DNA of 64,000 nt from Halichoerus grypus (lineage: Eukaryota > Chordata > Mammalia > Carnivora > Phocidae). Each line of letters opens with the position of its first letter. The first letter of the stretch is position 1. The DNA is taken from positions 16,820,775 to 16,884,774 of the forward strand of contig NC_135717.1 in NCBI RefSeq assembly GCF_964656455.1. The letters run 5' to 3'. Shown here piece after piece: positions 31,440 through 41,713 of the stretch. The translations under genes were made by a program, and so were the position numbers. The notes beneath the pieces are model-generated. The model worked only from the letters and a program-made list of their open reading frames with translations. It searched no databases and was not told where the DNA came from.

Positions 31440-31680
31440 CCGCCTCTCGGTAGCGAAGTCGTCATTGGATGGCACGGCTGTCAGTCACTAGGACTATAAG
31501 TAGGGGAGGCCGGCGGCTCCTCCCTCAGGAAGGCCAGGAGCGCGCGGGGCGCAGTGAGTCCGGGGCGCGAGTCGCGCCGGGGAGAATCTCCGCCGTATTA
31601 TCTGTTAGTCCGTAGTAACTGGAGTAGAAAATAGAAGGGAGCTCGCCTCTCCTCTTTTCCCTCCCTGCCCGGCAGGCGCG
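31440..31680 (+). promoter_or_regulatory. SEPHS2: SEPHS2 promoter and 5'UTR
   Basis: Upstream of the SEPHS2 ATG there is an inverted CCAAT box (attgg, 31464-31468) and a TATA-like tataag at 31495-31500. Transcription would be expected to start near 31525-31535 (inference). The leader is GC-rich, and the CpG-rich stretch continues to about 32000. Confidence 0.6.
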
Positions 31681-33021
31681 ATGGCGGAAGCCGCGGTGAC
31701 GGTCGCCGGCGGCGAGGTGGTGGCGGCGGCGGAAGGCTCGGGCTCGGCGGGCTTGTCTCTCGGCCGGGGCTTCTCGAGCTACCGGCCCTTCGAGCCCCAG
31801 GCGCTGGGCCTCAGCCCGAGCTGGCGGCTGACCGGCTTCTCCGGCATGAAGGGCTGAGGCTGCAAGGTCCCCCAGGAGACGCTGCTCAAACTCCTGGCGG
31901 GACTGACGCGGCCAGACGTGCGGCCCCCGCTGGGCCTGGGCCTGGTCGGAGGCCATGAAGAGGCGGCCCAGGAAGGCGGCCTGCCGGCCGGGGCCGAACC
32001 TAACCCCACCTTTCCAGCCCTGGGCATTGGGATGGACTCCTGCGTCATACCCCTGAGGCACGGGGGCCTGTCACTGGTGCAGACCACGGACTTCTTTTAC
32101 CCCTTGGTGGAAGATCCCTACATGATGGGGCGCATAGCGTGTGCCAACGTGCTGAGTGACCTCTACGCCATGGGCATTACTGAATGTGACAACATGTTGA
32201 TGTTACTCAGCGTCAGCCAGAGTATGACTGAGGAGGAGCGAGAAAAGATAACACCACTCATGATCAAAGGCTTTCGTGATGCCGCTGAGGAAGGAGGGAC
32301 CGCAGTGACTGGTGGACAAACGGTGGTGAACCCTTGGATTATCGTCGGCGGGGTTGCCACTGTGGTATGTCAGCCGAATGAATTCATCATGCCCGACAGT
32401 GCAGTTGTTGGGGATGTGCTCGTGTTAACCAAACCCTTAGGAACCCAAGTTGCTGTCAATGCCCACCAGTGGCTGGATAATCCCGAGAGATGGAATAAAA
32501 TAAATATGGTGGTCTCCAGAGAAGAAGTAGAGCTGGCTTATCAGGAAGCCATGTTCAACATGGCTACCCTAAACAGAACTGCTGCTGGATTAATGCACAC
32601 GTTTAATGCCCACGCAGCCACAGATATCACAGGCTTTGGCATCCTAGGACACTCTCAGAACCTTGCAAAACAACAGAGAAACGAGGTGTCCTTTGTCATT
32701 CATAATCTGCCAATTATTGCCAAGATGGCTGCCATCAGCAAGGCCAGTGGGCGCTTTGGGCTCCTTCAAGGAACCTCAGCGGAAACTTCTGGGGGATTAC
32801 TGATTTGTCTGCCAAGAGAACAGGCAGCTCGCTTTTGTTCTGAAATCAAATCTTCCAAGTATGGAGAGGGTCACCAAGCGTGGATCGTCGGTATTGTGGA
32901 AAAGGGAAACCGGACAGCCCGGATCATTGACAAGCCTCGAGTTATTGAGGTCCTACCTCGTGGGGCCACTGCTGCTGCTCTTGCTCCTGACAATTCCAGT
33001 GCCTCTGAGCCTAGTTCGTGA
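31681..33021 (+). CDS. SEPHS2: Selenophosphate synthetase 2 (selenoprotein, in-frame UGA = Sec59)
   Basis: Makes selenophosphate from selenide and ATP, the selenium donor for selenocysteine synthesis in the cytosol. The frame runs from ATG 31681 to the final TGA at 33019-33021. It gives 446 residues if the in-frame TGA at 31855-31857 is read as selenocysteine (codon 59). Around it the protein reads MKG-U-GCK, the conserved catalytic U/C-G-C-K loop of the SelD family (Lys62 included). The N-terminal AIRS-like part includes [16 protein letters not shown] and [13 protein letters not shown]; the C-terminal AIRS part includes [12 protein letters not shown]. Length agrees with mammalian SEPHS2 (about 448). 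The gene has no introns, as known for placental SEPHS2, which arose by retrotransposition. A SECIS element in the 3'UTR supports recoding. An ORF finder would wrongly start at 31918. Identity is near certain. Confidence 0.98.
31855..31857 (+). other. SEPHS2: Selenocysteine codon (recoded TGA)
   Basis: This TGA interrupts an otherwise continuous, conserved frame between 'SGMKG' and 'GCKVPQ'. The position is the catalytic Cys/Sec of selenophosphate synthetases, so it is recoded rather than a nonsense mutation. Confidence 0.96.
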
Positions 33022-33585
33022 GATGGAATAGCAGAAGTTGTTTGGACCTTAGAGCCTCTGTACACAATCATTAGCGATTCTCAGAACTTTATTTTAAGAA
33101 GAAATTTCCAAAGAAGGCTGTCTGCCCTGCATAGTAGTTCCAGCGGCCCTTTCGAGGTGATTTGAATCAGCCCATCACAAGCTGCACATTCCAAGGCCAG
33201 AAGTAACATTTTGGACTTCAGGGGGAGGTTTGTTCATCTCGTATGTGGAAAAGGAGCAGAAAAACCTCTTTCCAAGAGGTTACTTCTTTCCAAGAGCAAG
33301 ATGACGCTATTCTGGTTTGAGGGATTTTTTTCTTGGCACTCGGTTGTCTGCACAGGGAGTGAGGTTATTTATTAGAATTACATACACACCAAAAAAAGGT
33401 AAATTGCAAAATGATTTAGATCAGAAGCAAATAAGTTTGGACCAATACTGTTGGTAAATCTAAATTGTTAAGAGAGATCTTACATGCATTGTCAAATTCT
33501 TTATTAGATTTTTCTGAAGTACTGGCTCTTTCCTGCTCTGGACAAGAATTGAGCAGCTTGTCCAATGACTGGGAAAGGAAGACCT

Positions 33586-33687
33586 GCAACCATCTGATTT
33601 GGTCTCTGTTAATGACGTCTCTCTCTCTAAACCCCTTTAAGGACTGGGAGAGGCAGAACAAGCCCCAGAGCCCAAACCTTGGTGGTC
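33586..33687 (+). promoter_or_regulatory. SEPHS2: SECIS element (selenocysteine insertion)
   Basis: It has the parts of a type 2 eukaryotic SECIS: the quartet ATGA at 33612-33615, a helix pairing gtctctctc with gggagaggc, an apical AAA (33629-33631) followed by a CC/GG mini-stem, and the 3' quartet half AGAA at 33655-33658. Outer strands tttggtctctg (33599-33609) and cagagcccaaa (33667-33677) pair with one mismatch to give helix I. It lies about 1.75 kb after the Sec codon and would bind SECISBP2 to recode UGA. Confidence 0.9.
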
Positions 33688-33732
33688 ATTAAGATGTTCA
33701 ATCTCGTGCTGAAAATTCCTGGTGATTTAATC

Positions 33733-33738
33733 AATAAA
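33733..33738 (+). terminator. SEPHS2: SEPHS2 polyadenylation signal
   Basis: Canonical AATAAA about 50 bp after the SECIS. A second one near 33768 could be used instead. Confidence 0.75.
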
Positions 33739-33759
33739 GAGTAATTTCTAGTGAAACAA

Positions 33760-35095
33760 ATAAAAAGGACTTTGTGGGAAAATTCTTCTGGCTAATGTTT
33801 GGATTCTTGGAATTCTGAATCTTTTACAGTCATAAAATGAACCAATTGATACATTTAGAGTCTGGCAAGTGGAGAGTGAGAATGTTTTCCCAGATTCTGG
33901 ACCAGAGGATTTAACACCTAGGTTTAGGTTTGTGCCTTCCCCCTGCGTTGATAGCAGAGGACTCAAAACAGGCATAAACCCCAAGGACTAGCGGGTGGGA
34001 GAGGAAATAGCAAAAGAAAGGGGTCAACACTTCTTGGAAGATTGAAAGTAGGTGGAAGAAGGGTAACTGACTTAGAATAGAGGAAGCCAAAGTAAATGCC
34101 TTCAGAGTTGGAGAATACTAACAGGAAGCAAGGCAATGTGCTCTGGAGATACTAAGGGGTCAAGTGTGGGGATAAAGACAGATACTGTTTGGAAGCTTCT
34201 ATACAACAGGGTAATTATAATTAGATCTTTGAAGTTCACAAATCTCTCACCACGTCACATAGCCAGATGACTGCTTCTCACCTCTGTAGGTAAAGGGAGG
34301 TTTACTTCCTGGAAAATGAATTTTAAAAATACTGCAAAGTTGGGGACACCACAGTAAAGGACAGGGGGCCTGAACAAAAACAAGAATAAAGGCTGAAAGA
34401 GATTGCCCCAGCCCCCTTCCTCCCCTTAACTATTAAAAACACAGTCCAGGAAGCTTATACCGCCTTTGCTCCTCTGGAGAAAAAGAATGTGCCCAGGAAA
34501 AAGACCTATAAACATTCAGGGAGCCCCTAGTGAAAATCCCTGTACCAGGAAGCCTCCCAGTTGAAAAGTTTCAAGCACATTCTTTTCAATGCCTCATTCT
34601 TAGATATAAGCGGTCAAGGGTCACCAGACATTTGAGGTAAGCCTCTAACTTGAAAAGAAGTCAAAGAAACAAAAAACTCAGTAAAGAGACAAAACAGGGA
34701 GCAGAAAAAAAAAAAAAGAAAGCAGAGGTAAAGAAGATAAAAGGGTTCATAAAAAGGTAATGAGAACAAAGCATTTAGAATATAAAATATAGCTAAAGTT
34801 TTTTAAATTCATTAGAATACTTAGAAGATGAAATTTATCAGAAAGTAGAACAACAAAAAGATGCACAATAGAAGAAAAAAATTATGGAAATTAGAGGTAA
34901 GCCTGGAGGTTCAACATCTAGGAGGAACTCCAAAAAGAGGTAATAAAGTAAACGGAAGAAAAAAAATACATGAAATGATACAAGAAAGTTTTCTAAAATT
35001 TAAAAAGTTGTAAATACCACACATTTCTTGACTTCCCAGCACAGTGAATGAAAAATGACCTACACTAATTTTATTAAATTTTAAAATACCAGCGA
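33760..35095. other. Intergenic stretch, no gene seen
   Basis: AT-rich and purine-rich on the plus strand, merging into old LINE text from about 34620. No supported coding feature. Confidence 0.5.
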
Positions 35096-35099
35096 TAAA

Positions 35100-35235
35100 G
35101 AGAAGTGTTTTACATATATTAAGTCATTTGAACTGCCAACAACCCCATTTTGCAAATGAGGAAGCTGAGGTGCAAAGAGATTAAGAAATCTGTCCAAAGT
35201 TGCGCAGGCTAACTGCTAGGCAGTGTGAGTCCAGA
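35100..35235 (-). repeat. MIR SINE remnant
   Basis: 'catttgaactgccaacaac', 'cattttgcaaatgaggaag' and 'aagttgcgcaggctaac' are inverted MIR text. Confidence 0.65.
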
Positions 35236-35249
35236 GTCCATTATTATTA

Positions 35250-35372
35250 TTATCTTTTTTTTTTTTTTTAGATTTTATTTTTAAGTAATCTCTACACCCA
35301 ATGTGGGGCTCACATTTACAACGGCAAGATCAAGAGTTGCATGCTCCACTGACTGAGCCAGCCAGATGCCCC
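35250..35372 (-). mobile_element. Short-type carnivore SINE
   Basis: Minus orientation: 'taagtaatctctacaccca' to 'gagccagccagatgccc'. The flank ccagagtcca is repeated at about 35230 and 35372. Confidence 0.87.
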
Positions 35373-36129
35373 CAGAGTCCATACTTCTAATCATTATGCT
35401 CTCCTCAAACCTTCTGGGGGGAGGGAAAGAGCATGTACAAAGGTCTGGCAATCAGAATGGTATCAGACTTCTCAACAGGGAATTGGAAGCTAAAAGACAA
35501 TGAAGTAACACCTTCAAAATCCTGAGGGTAAATGATTTTCTCTGTGTAATTCTATACCTAGCCACATTTTACAAACAAGCACATTCCAAGGCCAGAAGTA
35601 AAAGTATAAAAAAATATATTTTTAGACATGCAAAGTATCAAAGTGGTTTCATCCCATGCACTCTTTCTCAAGAAACTACTGGAAGATGTGCTCTAGGAAA
35701 ATAAGGGGGCAAACTGGGAAAGAGGAAAACATGGGGTTCAGGAAACCCAAGCCAGCAAAGGAGAAGGTGAAAGGAGGTTTCAAGATAACAGCTCTACAGC
35801 AGGCCTAGAGAGCGAGCAGCCTGGAACAGGCACATCACTCAGAAAGAGGAGCCCAAAGGCTCCCAGGAAAAGGAAAAGGGACCTATTTGAGTACTGATAC
35901 ATTTGATTTTGTGAAAAATTATATTGGAAGGTTAATGGAAGATGTAAAAAGAATTAGTGATAATTATATAGAAAACTAGCAAATGAAAAAAAAATGAGGC
36001 AGTTATCAACTCCAACAAAAAATAAAACCTTGTGTGACAAATGAAATGTAATCATATATAGTATTCAGCAATGAACATTTACATAGTTGTAATGTAAATA
36101 CTATCTAACTACAACAATCAATCATTTTT

Positions 36130-36625
36130 AAAAATTCAATCAGCTTTTCTCCTACTCAAAGCTCTTAAATCACTTTCCATACAATCCCTGCTACATATCT
36201 CCAACCTCATTTCATGGCACTCGCCCTCCCTCTCTCACTAAACTCTAGCCCATTAGCCTTCCTGTGGAGCTCCAAACAAATCGAGGTCCTTTGTACTTGC
36301 AATTCCCTCTGTCTGGAGCCTCACCTCAGGCTCCCTACCTGGCAGGCTTGCCCTCAATCCTGTCTCAGCTCAAATTAAACCTCATAAAAACCTTCTCTGA
36401 CATCAGCCAATACCTACCGACTCCCCAACTCATCACCTCATTTATTGGCTTCATAGCTCTAACCCTAATCTGTAATTATCTTGAGAATGTGTTAGTTTAC
36501 CTTCTAAGTGTCCCTTTCTGCTAGTATGTAAGCTCCAAGATGGCAGGAGATGTTCTGTATCCCCAGTACCTAGAACACTGTCTGATCCGTAGTTAGTGCT
36601 CAGAATATATTGAATAAATGAGTGA
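36130..36625 (+). repeat. L2-type LINE 3' end
   Basis: 'gctacatatctccaacctca', 'tgcaattccctctgtctgg', 'gtaagctccaagatggcag' and 'atattgaataaatgagtg' give a fairly complete L2 3' end. Confidence 0.75.
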
Positions 36626-36984
36626 GTGAGTAGGATAAAGCTGGGGACCCTAGCACCTTCTATGTCCACACTTTCCTTGCTCTTGGTGTCTCCTAGCGGT
36701 GGAGGCTGGTATCACCAATCTCTTAAGACAAGGCTTTGAAGAAGAAATTCAGGCCTTGGTTTTGTTTGTCCACATACACAGCTCTCTAACTGGTTGGAGT
36801 GGGCAGTACAAAAGGGGAGGAAAACGATGGGATGCGTCCCTGGCCTGCGTCCTCTTAGTTAACCTAGAAAGGATTAGGGGTTGAGAGCAAGATAGGCATC
36901 CATCTTTTCCTTGGGGAGGAGCTGGGCAGCAGAAGAGAGGCAGCAGGTGGTGGAGGGGACACAGCCTTGGGTAGAAATCAGAGC

Positions 36985-37135
36985 AGAATCACAAATAGAG
37001 GAAAGGAAGGTGATGGAAGAAAAGAGAAAGAAAAGGAAAAGGAAGCCAAATGCAGAAAAGAAAAAGGAGAGGAAGTTGAAGATAGAGGAAGAGAAAGATG
37101 AAGAGACAGGACGGAAGGACAGAAGAAAATGCAGT
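36985..37135 (+). repeat. Polypurine (GA-rich) tract
   Basis: About 150 bp almost wholly A/G on the plus strand. It creates a Lys/Glu-rich 102-codon frame (36911-37219) with no domain. Best seen as low-complexity DNA. Confidence 0.7.
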
Positions 37136-37239
37136 AGCACGGTGACCTCAGCTCATACCAAAAATATTGAGTTGCCTCTTTTACTCCCTTGTGGGGGTAG
37201 GGAGATTTCTTTCACTTGATGAGGAGCATTGGGGGGTAC

Positions 37240-37400
37240 TGGTGAGCTTCAACATTCACCTTTCTGGGTGATCTCAGATAAGTCTCTGGGCCTCAGTTTC
37301 TTCATCTGTAAAATAGGCACAGCCATACCCACCTACAGCAGGGAAGTCATGGAGAGGATCCCATGAGACATGGTCCTATAAATTAGTATTTATTAGATCT
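37240..37400 (+). repeat. MIR SINE remnant
   Basis: 'gatctcagataagtctctg', 'gcctcagtttcttcatctg' and 'taaaataggcacagcc' in plus orientation. Confidence 0.7.
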
Positions 37401-37794
37401 AATCAAGTACCAGGCCCTGGGGAAACAAAAGCCTGACACTGCTTCTGTTCTCCAGGAGACTCAGTCTAAAAGGAGATCTAGAACAGGGACACCCATCACC
37501 CCAAAATCAAGACGAAGAATGGTAAGTGACATATGGATTAGAGTGGATTAAGTGCTATAGGAGGTCAAATTATTTCCATTTTGGAGGAAGTTTAGGAAGG
37601 CTTCCCAGAGGAGGTGGCTTTGAAGCAGAGCTCTGCAGAATGAGTAGAATTTAGGTTTGGATATGCAGAGAAGGGGGAATGGGCATTCCAGATATGAGCA
37701 AAATTAGGGAGAGTGGGGACCATCTGGCTGGATTTAAGCATGGGTGTAGGGGAATAAGTCTGGATACATAGATTGGGGAAGGACTTCTCTCTCT

Positions 37795-37893
37795 CTCTTT
37801 TTTAAGTAAGCTCTACACCCAATGTGGGGCTTGAACTCATGACCCTGAGATCAGGAGTCACATGCTCTACTGACTAAGCCAGCCAGGTGCCCT
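37795..37893 (-). mobile_element. Short-type carnivore SINE
   Basis: Minus orientation: 'taagctctacacccaatgtg' to 'aagccagccaggtgccc'. The flank is 'ggaaggacttct' / 'ggaagggcttct'. Confidence 0.85.
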
Positions 37894-37899
37894 AGGAAG

Positions 37900-39170
37900 G
37901 GCTTCTAAAGGTGTTGGGGACTCCCCAGCCTGAATGGGCTAGCCTGGAGATTTCTCAAAACCTCTGTCATGACTCCCCCTGAAAAACTTAATAAGAACAA
38001 ATACTTTTAATTATAGTAGCATCATTTCTGCCATCCCTCAGTTCAAAACCAACCAGGTCAATGGCTCTACCTCCAGTAAGAACAGCACTGTGATACAAAC
38101 AAAATACACATTGTCCCAGCCTTCCCAGCACACACATGAAGGGTCCTTGGAGACCGCCTAGGCCAGAGCCCCATTACATAGATAGGGAAATCATGGCTCA
38201 GAGAAAAGGAACAATCTCCCCAAGGGCATTGGTGTGTGGGTTCCCAATCATCTGATTCTTAGTTTGCCATCATCCTCTATTATCTCTAGGATCTTAGCAG
38301 CCCAGGTTCCCTACCCCCATACCACCCACCCAGTTTATGGGTCTCTGTTACTTTGTTCTCCAATCGTTGCCATCTCTTCCACTCCAGTGTTTTCCAAAAG
38401 CCATACTGGGATCAGTTGCACATGGTTGGGTCCAGTGGTGAAGGCAGCCAAACTCTTGCATAACAGAAGGACAGTGTGTGCATGCTCATGTTTGCTTGTC
38501 CCAGCCTGCCCATCCTGTCATTAAATATTTATTAGCCTACACTGGGAAAACACCTTTGGTCGAAAAGACTAGGGCACCCAGTCCCTAAAGGGATAAGCTC
38601 GTAAAGGCTAATCACAAATGTGAACCAAAAGCCAAGACCAAGCACTTTGAGGCCCTGACTAAAGCAGGGAGGTCGGGTTGCTAAGATGTGTCTGAGGAGA
38701 ATGGAGAAAAGTGAATGGATGTGGGGCAGAGGGTACAGAAAGAGTCTGGATGAAGGGTCCAGATCATGGGGCCAATTATATGTTCAGGTTTGTTCCCTCT
38801 CCCGCATGAGGGCCTTCCCCACCCCTCCAACCCTGTGCTGTGCTGGAGCTGGGCTTGCTTGGTCTTCCAAGGACAATGCAATGGAGCAAAGAACTGGGAT
38901 GTTCTGCAGGATGCTTGGCAAAAGCCTTACAAGCTCAGTCAGGAGCTCCTAGGAGGAGGGCAGAGGCAGTCCCACAAAGAGTGTCTCCTCCTTCCTGTCA
39001 ATCACCAAGGACCATCTGACCTGTGAGCTCTAGAAGTCCTGGTCCCTGACTCTTCAAAAATCTGAGATGCAGAGGACTCCTGAGAAAGCTGTGTTTTACA
39101 TTCCAGTAAAAGGCTTTGGATTCTTGTCTGGAGAAGCTTAGCAAACATTGGGGTAGGTGCTATGGAAGGT
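37900..39170. other. Intergenic stretch, no gene seen
   Basis: Contains an inverted MIR-like piece at 38140-38250 ('cattacatagatagggaa'). Otherwise nothing I can name. Confidence 0.5.
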
Positions 39171-39179
39171 ACTTTCAGT

Positions 39180-40450
39180 TCCCAGATCCATAGGCAGCTC
39201 AATGTTCTGAACTTCAGACCTGTATGTCCACCTGCCTACTGGACATCATCTAGATGTTCTAGAGCCATCTTAGACTCAACAGGCCCCGAACTGAATTCAT
39301 TATCTTCCCTTCCACCCCAACTTCTGTGTCCTCTTTTCAGCAAATGACAAAATTATCCATCCATTCACCCAAGCCAGAAACCCAGGAGTTACCCAGGACT
39401 CCCTCTTTTCTCCCAAATCCCATATCCAACTTCCATGTTGCCTAATCCAGCAGCAACTTCTGTGCTCTCTTCTTACCCTGCAGCTCAGCAGCATCCAAAT
39501 CAGATGTCCACTCATTTTGGAACACTTTCCTCCTCAGCCTCTATAACACCACACTCTCGATTTTCCTGTTATCTCACCTGTCTCTTCTCTTTTGCTCAAC
39601 TGCTAAATGTTGGAGTACCCCAAATCTTAGTCTTGTCTATCTAGATTCCTGTAGTAGTCATTCTTCTCCAAGTCTATGACTTTAAGTACTGTCTAATGAC
39701 TGAGACTACCAAATGTGAATCTGTAGCCCTGATCTCTCTTCTAAACCTTAGTCTCATAAATCCACCGAATTGATATGTAGCTTCAATTAGCTTTGTTCTA
39801 AACCAAACTCCTGATGCCATGTGTGTTCAATCCTGCACCTCGCTTTCCTCATCCCCGTATGAGTCACCACCATCCACCATGTTGCTCAACATTCAAAACC
39901 TGTAAGCCATACTTCACTCTATCCTTTCTCCCATACCTCTAATTCAAAATCAACAAAGCCTATAGATCTAACTCCAAAAATATCTCCCCAATACATCCAC
40001 TTCTCTCCATCTTCACTCACCATCAATCTGGCCCAGAGTCAACATCATCTTTTCCTTGGGCAACTGCAGTAACTCATTTCCCTGCTTCTACCCTTGCCCT
40101 CATTCTTAATACGGCAGCCAGAGGGCTCATAAATACAAAATATGATCATATAACTTCCCTGCCAAAGCCCTCCAAAGGGTTTCCATAATACTTAAAATCC
40201 AAAATAAAATAAAATATAAAATAAAATCCATGGTTGATCAATCTGATCTTGCCTCTTGTCACTTCCCTAATACCACATCCAACCACTCCCCCTTGCTCAC
40301 CATATTCCTGCCACACTGGAACTCGTTTTGTCTTTAGAACACGCCAAGACTTTCCTGCTTTAAGCACTGGTGATCCCTCTACCTAGAGCTCTATTCCCCT
40401 TGATTTTTGCTCAGATTAAATGTCACTTTCTCAAAGACAAGTAACAGAAA
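39180..40450 (+). repeat. L2-type LINE remnants (two or more copies)
   Basis: Repeated L2 wording: 'acttctgtgctctcttctta', 'acggcagccagagggctc', 'cttccctgccaaagccctcc' and 'ctgcttctacccttgccc'. At least two partly overlapping old copies are present. Confidence 0.6.
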
Positions 40451-40999
40451 ACCCAACTAAAGGGGTTTAACCAATAAAGGGATTTATTTTCTTATATAAC
40501 CAGAGTCTTAAATTAGGACCTTTCTGGGAAATAAGTGTCCTAACAATGTTACCAAGGATCCAGGTCCTTCCTATCTTCCTATCTGCCAATCAGTTTGTGG
40601 GCTAGCCCTCCACACAAAGATTTCTTCACATACTAACATCTAAAGGTAGAAACATCCTGTGATCTTTTAACAAAAGAACTGAGAATCTTTCCCAGAAGTC
40701 TCCAACAGACTTCCTAACTTCTCATTGAAGAACTAGGCCATATACTCACCCATAAACTGATCAGGCCAGGGCAATGGGGCCGCATGATCAATCAAGTAGA
40801 GGAGGATGAACACGAGAATAAAATCACGGTTATGCAAGAATGCAGGAGGGGAAAAGGCAGTTGAGCTGGTAACCAACAATGCTTACCCCATCTTCCCTGG
40901 ATCATGCAATCTAAGGTTGCCCCCACTTTTCAAAGTGTTTAAATAATTTTTTTTTTTTCCATTGTACTTAGCATCATTTGAGGCAATATAGGGTAGGGG

Positions 41000-41180
41000 T
41001 TAAAAAAACAGACTCTGAAACCAAATTGCCTAGAACTGAAACCTGGCTACCACCTTATCAGCCGTTGAGTTAAATTACTCAATCTCTCTGTTTCCTTACC
41101 TGTAAAATGGGGATGACGGTATTACCTACCTCATAGGGTTGGTGTGAGGATTAAATATGTAAAATGCTTAGAACGGTTAC
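41000..41180 (+). repeat. MIR SINE, well preserved
   Basis: A nearly full MIR: 'aaacagactctgaaacc', 'aatctctctgtttccttacc', 'tgtaaaatggggatgacgg', 'ggtgtgaggattaaatatg'. It ends about 120 bp before the DCTPP1 CpG region. Confidence 0.82.
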
Positions 41181-41289
41181 CCTAGTTCCTATATCCTGGA
41201 GACATTCTTGTATCATTATAATAAATTTCCCTTTCTTGCTTAAACCCTCCCTTTCTGGGGTTTTCCACGGAGCGCCCCACCCCCTTCCC

Positions 41290-41612
41290 TGCTCCGTCAT
41301 TTCTCTTTGGCGCCATCTGGCGCCCACAAGAGAAGCGACGCGCCTGCACCCTCCTCGCCCTCTGTCCATTGTCTCTTCGCGGTCGAATCTGGTCTCTATA
41401 CCTTTAAGATGCTATCGGCCAAGACTGAAGAATCCGAGGCCGCGGGGTAAAGGGCGGGCTGCAGTAAAGTCCACAGAAGTAATTGGTCTTTCCTGCGGCT
41501 CCGCCCCGGGAAGTAGTCGTGATCGCCTGTGATTGGTCAGGGGCCTTGGAGGCGGGTTCCGAGCTTGGCGCGGTGTTGTTCAGGGCATCCCGACTGCTGC
41601 GTGGTGGGCGGC
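41290..41612 (+). promoter_or_regulatory. DCTPP1: DCTPP1 promoter region and 5'UTR
   Basis: A CpG-rich segment with two inverted CCAAT boxes (attgg at about 41482 and 41533) and a GC box 'aaagggcgggctg' (about 41448). A CTCF-like 'ggcgccatctggcgccc' lies at 41309-41325. No TATA box. Start sites are likely spread over about 41540-41600 (inference). Confidence 0.6.
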
Positions 41613-41713
41613 ATGTCTCGGGCGAATGGGGACGCGCGTGGGGACACGGGGGGAGACGGCACTGCTGCTGCCGGCCCCTTCAGCTTCAGCCCGGAGCCCA
41701 CGCTCGAGGACAT
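41613..41713 (+). CDS. DCTPP1: DCTPP1 coding exon 1
   Basis: ATG in gcATGt context; 33 codons plus 2 bases; donor gtaagc. Encodes the flexible N-terminus up to LED(I). Confidence 0.95.

Larger units (their letters stand above)
33022..33760 (+). other. SEPHS2: SEPHS2 3'UTR
   Basis: Non-coding tail between the stop codon and the poly(A) signal. It holds the SECIS element at about 33586-33687 and a 23-nt stretch (33184-33206) that recurs exactly at 35579-35601. Confidence 0.85.
34620..36010 (+). repeat. Old LINE remnant (L1/HAL1-like), interrupted
   Basis: Text such as 'gaaatttatcagaaagtag', 'gaggaactccaaaaagag', 'attctatacctagccac', 'tactggaagatgtgctct' and 'gcaggcctagagagcgag' resembles an ancient LINE 3' region. 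It is interrupted by MIR and SINE sequence at 35100-35375. The family assignment is uncertain. Confidence 0.5.

Noticed and set aside
31918..33021. 367-codon ORF as the SEPHS2 protein start
   Set aside because: It begins after the Sec TGA and lacks the catalytic loop. The ATG at 31681 with the TGA read as Sec gives the full family length.
33150..33210. GTGA-containing stretch in the SEPHS2 3'UTR as an alternative SECIS
   Set aside because: No complementary strand at the right distance and no apical AA in position; the 33612 site has every element.
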